Source of the DNA: CAYRUD01 sp964427425
GTDB lineage: Bacteria; Chlamydiota; Chlamydiia; Chlamydiales; FEN-1388
Length of the DNA: 64,000 nucleotides
Assembly (NCBI GenBank): GCA_964427425.1
Contig: CAYRUD010000002.1
Coordinates: 89,657 to 153,656 of the forward strand
Direction: 5' to 3'
Below, piece after piece: positions 61,222-64,000 of this stretch. The notes beneath the pieces are model-generated. The model saw only the letters and a program-made list of their open reading frames with translations. It made no database searches and was not told where the DNA came from. Position 1 is the stretch's first letter. The number at the start of each line of letters is the position of its first letter. Both the position numbers and the translations under genes were made by a program.

Positions 61222-61488
61222 ATGACATCTCAACCATCAGTAAATAACGAACTTTCATATGAGCAGGCATTCCTTCGAGTAGAATCTATTCTCGAACAAA
61301 TGAATGCGCATGATATTGAGCTAGAAAAAGCACTTCAGCTTTTCGAAGAAGCTGATTCGCTTATCCGTCACTGCCAACAAAAACTTATGCAGGCAGAAAA
61401 GAGAGTTGAAGTTATATTAAAAGGTAAGAATGGCGATGTGCAAATTGCAAAAGATGGCAAACCGATGACACAGCCATTTTCGGAATAA
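61222..61488 (+). CDS. xseB: exodeoxyribonuclease VII small subunit
   Basis: 88-residue helical protein with the family pattern 'SYEQAFLRVESILEQMNAHDIELEKALQLFEE' in two short pieces near residue 12-43, then 'LIRHCQQKLMQAEKRVE'. Partner of XseA, 47 bases downstream of it. Confidence 0.93.
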   Translation: MTSQPSVNNELSYEQAFLRVESILEQMNAHDIELEKALQLFEEADSLIRHCQQKLMQAEKRVEVILKGKNGDVQIAKDGKPMTQPFSE

Positions 61489-61513
61489 TGTCGTTAGGAG
61501 TTTATCGCCACGT

Positions 61514-62395
61514 ATGAAAGCACTGTTGTTCTGCTCCAGGTTAAAGCAAGACGGCCCAGAGATTCTTTCAAGACTTCAACACTTTCTTCATGAAAGAAAG
61601 ATCGAAATATTAGGCGCCCACTCGTTGGACATTCTAGACAACGATCCCGAGGCCATTTCCACTCTTATTTCAAAGATTCGAAAGAATGACAGTGAAGCGA
61701 TTGTTTTTTCGATCGGAGGCGATGGGTCTCTCTTAAAACTTGCGCATGGATTGGGACTTCCACTACCTCCCTTCGTTGGGATCAACGTGGGAAGCTTAGG
61801 TTTTTTAGCTGAGATACCCGTGAATACTCTCGAGCAAGAAGTTGATGACATCATCGATAATAGATTCACAATTTCTTCGCGACTGATTATTGAGGGCTCG
61901 ATATCCAATAGACCTCAGACACCATCGACAAAACCCTTTTTTGCGATCAATGAGTGCACAATTCATCGCGGCACTAACCCCACGCTTATCGATATTGCCG
62001 TCTACATTGATGATGCGTACGTCAACACCTTCTCGTGTGATGGCTTGATTACATCGACGCCAAGCGGCTCAACAGCGTATTCACTTTCTGCTGGCGGACC
62101 AATTCTTACCCCCGATCTCAATTGCCTCGTCATCACTCCAATCTGTCCGCATACCATATCAAATAAGCCAATCGTTCTACTTCCGAAAAAATCTCTAAGC
62201 TTTGAGTATGTGCGAGGAAGCTCACCAATTGAAGTTTCATTTGATGGACAAAGAAGCGCGCAGCTTCTCTTAGGTGAAAGAGTAGATATCCATGTCAGCT
62301 CACACCAATTTCGAATCGTAAGCTCTTTACGCGGAAGCGATTACTTTCACACCCTGAGAACGAAACTTGGCTGGACAGGAAGCCTTAGACACTAA
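61514..62395 (+). CDS. nadK: NAD kinase
   Basis: 293-residue enzyme that makes NADP from NAD. The catalytic GGDGS loop is in 'FSIGGDGSLLKLAHGL' near residue 73; 'GINVGSLGFLAEI' follows; 'NECTIHRGTNP' near 150 and 'DGLITSTPSGSTAYSLSAGGPI' pieces near 178 complete the signature. Third gene of the xse operon. Its end overlaps the convergent rnhB gene by four bases. Confidence 0.95.
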   Translation: MKALLFCSRLKQDGPEILSRLQHFLHERKIEILGAHSLDILDNDPEAISTLISKIRKNDSEAIVFSIGGDGSLLKLAHGLGLPLPPFVGINVGSLGFLAEIPVNTLEQEVDDIIDNRFTISSRLIIEGSISNRPQTPSTKPFFAINECTIHRGTNPTLIDIAVYIDDAYVNTFSCDGLITSTPSGSTAYSLSAGGPILTPDLNCLVITPICPHTISNKPIVLLPKKSLSFEYVRGSSPIEVSFDGQRSAQLLLGERVDIHVSSHQFRIVSSLRGSDYFHTLRTKLGWTGSLRH

Positions 62396-63210
62396 AAAAG
62401 TGTCAAAGCCTGGGATGTAGTCATATCAGATATAGGTCTGAAAGTCTTTCTATGGACTGGGAGCGGCCCAAATTCTTCTAAGAGTTTCAAATGGAGCTTT
62501 GTTCCATAGCCTTTATGGCTTTTGAATTTGAAGTGAGGCCATAACGCATCATATTCATCAACGATTCTATCTCGGGTAACCTTCGCGATGATTGACGCTG
62601 CGCTAATAGATGGGCAAAGTGAATCGCCTTTAATAACAGCCTGGATATTATACTCTTCAGCCAATCCTGGTGGCGTCTTATCGCCATCAATGAGAAGACA
62701 CGAAGGCTTTGTCTTTAATTGACTTACCGAAAGCCTCATTGCCTTGAACGTAGCCTGCAATATATTGATTCGATCAATCTCATCATGGGAGATAATGCCA
62801 ATGGCAAAATCAACCTCCGAGTGCGAAACCAAGAGAGCATAAAGTCTTTCACGCTCAATCGCGGAGAGTTTTTTGCTGTCATTCAAATCATGATAAAAAG
62901 GAAGATGGGAAGGAACAATACAAGCACATGCGACGACGGGACCCGCAAGAGGACCTCTTCCCGCTTCGTCAACTCCAGCAATAGTTGAATACCCCTCTCT
63001 TCGGAGAGTTTCTTCAAGCTGAGCCGCATCAACAGACTGACAGATCTCATTAAACTTTAGATCCTTACAGACAGTGTTGAATTGAAGATGGTCTTTTTTG
63101 CTTGTGCGTGTAGATCGCGAACCCTTGCGTGGCACCACTGATGAGGTGCTGCAAGGGCCCATTGATATACTACTCATTGGTTCATTCTCAAACATGAGAA
63201 GCTGGGCCAT
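62392..63210 (-). CDS. rnhB: ribonuclease HII
   Basis: 272-residue enzyme that cleaves the RNA of RNA-DNA hybrids. The catalytic Asp-Glu pair is in 'IAGVDEAGRGPLAGPVVA' near residue 78; 'NDSKKLSAIERERLY' near 112 and 'LIDGD' near 173 carry other conserved acids; 'ISAASIIAKVTRDRI' and 'KSHKGYGTKLH' complete the fold. A 75-residue N-terminal extension (Ser/Arg-rich, then helical) precedes the catalytic domain; this is long for the family. rplS is directly upstream (14 bases), as in Chlamydia. Confidence 0.93.
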   Translation of the reverse strand: MAQLLMFENEPMSSISMGPCSTSSVVPRKGSRSTRTSKKDHLQFNTVCKDLKFNEICQSVDAAQLEETLRREGYSTIAGVDEAGRGPLAGPVVACACIVPSHLPFYHDLNDSKKLSAIERERLYALLVSHSEVDFAIGIISHDEIDRINILQATFKAMRLSVSQLKTKPSCLLIDGDKTPPGLAEEYNIQAVIKGDSLCPSISAASIIAKVTRDRIVDEYDALWPHFKFKSHKGYGTKLHLKLLEEFGPLPVHRKTFRPISDMTTSQALTLF

Positions 63211-63224
63211 TTGTTACCCAGAGT

Positions 63225-63614
63225 TTAGCCTGCTGAGTTTGTATCTGCTTTATTTTGTACTTTAAAGCGTTCTTTAACTTTAGAAGCCTTTCCTGAAGTA
63301 CCTCGGAGATAGTAGAGTTTGCTTCTACGTACACGACCGGTTCTTACAACTTCAAGACCTACTAAGTGTGGGCTATGGAGAAAATAGACTCGCTCCATAC
63401 CTTCACCATAAGCGATGCGGTGAAGTGTAAATGTTTCTGAAAGTCCACAACCTTTACGAGCAATGCATGTCCCGGTTAAAGATTGTACACGCTCTTTACC
63501 ACCTTCTTCGATGATACGAACGCTAACTTTTACAGTATCGCCAACGCGAAACTGAGGAAGATCTGTTTTGAGCTGTTGCTGTTCAACAGCAGTAATAAGA
63601 GCGTCTCTGCTCAT
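63225..63614 (-). CDS. rplS: 50S ribosomal protein L19
   Basis: 129-residue ribosomal protein. 'FRVGDTVKVSVRIIEEGGKERVQ', shown in short pieces near residue 22, 'SETFTLHRIAYGEGMERVYFLHSP' and 'GRVRRSKLYYLRG' near 112 are L19 hallmarks. Translated ahead of rnhB on the same transcript. TrmD normally lies upstream, but only a small gene is seen before the window ends. Confidence 0.96.
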   Translation of the reverse strand: MSRDALITAVEQQQLKTDLPQFRVGDTVKVSVRIIEEGGKERVQSLTGTCIARKGCGLSETFTLHRIAYGEGMERVYFLHSPHLVGLEVVRTGRVRRSKLYYLRGTSGKASKVKERFKVQNKADTNSAG

Positions 63615-63810
63615 GACTCACTCCTGATCGACTGAAAAGATGGAGAAATTATGTTTAGTCGAGGCAGGAGGATAGCATACTTTCATCAAAATATCCAGAA
63701 AAGAATTCTATGATCTTTACAATCGCGATTCGATTTAGCGCTTTAAAGCTCTCAGACTATTTTCTCGAAGAGACATTTGTGCCACTGACACAGTCATATT
63801 TACGAAATGA

Positions 63811-63966
63811 TTAGCGATTTTTTGTCGTTTTCGTGTGAGTCTTCTTGTCGGTATTAATTGCAACTGGAGCGGGAATTAACTCGATTACCTTTCCTAAGCG
63901 AGCATGCTCTTTTCGCTTCCAACCTTCTGCAGTTAATCTTCTTACTTGCTTTTGATTGTTTGCCAT
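63811..63966 (-). CDS. small basic hypothetical protein
   Basis: 51-residue protein, rich in Lys and Arg: it begins MANNQKQVRRLTAEGWKRKE and ends KKTHTKTTKNR. No family recognised. GGGGTT precedes the ATG at a good distance. Too small for most gene callers. It lies upstream of rplS in the same direction, with a gene-free 196 bases between. The basic composition suggests nucleic-acid or ribosome binding, but this is only composition. Confidence 0.6.
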   Translation of the reverse strand: MANNQKQVRRLTAEGWKRKEHARLGKVIELIPAPVAINTDKKTHTKTTKNR

Positions 63967-64000
63967 ATAAACAACCCCATAATAATAACATATAATATTC

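Noticed and set aside
1..64000. CRISPR arrays, insertion sequences or phage genes
   Set aside because: No regularly spaced direct repeats, transposase, integrase or phage structural genes are seen; the only large repeat is the diverged duplication at 13-20 kb.

Overview
The window looks like chromosome from a member of the Chlamydiota outside the family Chlamydiaceae, that is, an environmental, amoeba- or arthropod-associated chlamydia. Support for this: a type III translocon operon (SycD/LcrH-like chaperone plus CopB- and CopD-like translocators); a PPi-dependent phosphofructokinase; futalosine menaquinone genes (mqnE, mqnA) with menG; a Kdo transferase; a glutamate/dicarboxylate symporter; and a large set of eukaryote-like host-interaction genes (two BTB/POZ proteins, a USP-type deubiquitinase, a collagen-galactosyltransferase homologue). 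Base composition is moderately AT-rich throughout. I cannot name the genus from sequence alone.

Layout. 1-2.9 kb: an Inc-like bilobed membrane protein, the rRNA methyltransferase RlmI and an anchored exported protein. 3.2-8.7 kb: a complete oligopeptide ABC importer operon (oppABCDF), ending in a short convergent overlap with PPi-phosphofructokinase (8.7-10.4 kb). 10.7-21.5 kb: a lineage-specific array of proteins with DUF4116-like repeats. Within it, about 13.3-20.1 kb is a diverged tandem duplication that left intact genes, truncated genes and three recognisable relics. 21.6-26.9 kb: small metabolic and accessory genes (HD protein, beta-hydroxyacid dehydrogenase, VOC protein, NlpC/P60-like protein, collagen-type glycosyltransferase). 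27-30.3 kb: two paralogous BTB/POZ genes and a tRNA array (initiator Met, Met-CAT, initiator Met). A degenerate 3' piece of a tRNA lies beyond the second BTB gene, so that this gene sits between a tRNA and a broken copy of its 3' end.

30.4-41 kb is mostly housekeeping: waaA, nagA, a small NqrM-like protein, then the operon-like run mqnE-mqnA-menG-maf-HEAT lipoprotein, then a SpoIID-like protein and ruvB. 41.2-44.1 kb is the type III translocon operon, closed by a strong terminator. 44-51.8 kb holds methyltransferases, holA, a dicarboxylate symporter, a Nudix protein and a two-gene nonulosonic-acid module (GNAT-NeuB fusion plus SpsF-like cytidylyltransferase). 52.1-58.0 kb is the most unusual block: a SycD-like chaperone directly upstream of a 1012-residue protein with a C-terminal MGDG-synthase/MurG-type glycosyltransferase domain, then def, then a 542-residue USP deubiquitinase with an apparent SUMO-interaction motif. 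The window closes with secG, tpiA, the xseA-xseB-nadK operon, rnhB, rplS and a small basic protein.

How the genes work together: the translocon and the chaperone-linked protein point to delivery of proteins into a eukaryotic host. The BTB proteins and the USP protease would act on host ubiquitin or SUMO signalling. The opp importer and the symporter fit a nutrient-scavenging intracellular life. Start codons were moved from the longest frame to an internal codon where a Shine-Dalgarno sequence or family length supported it, and these choices are stated per gene.
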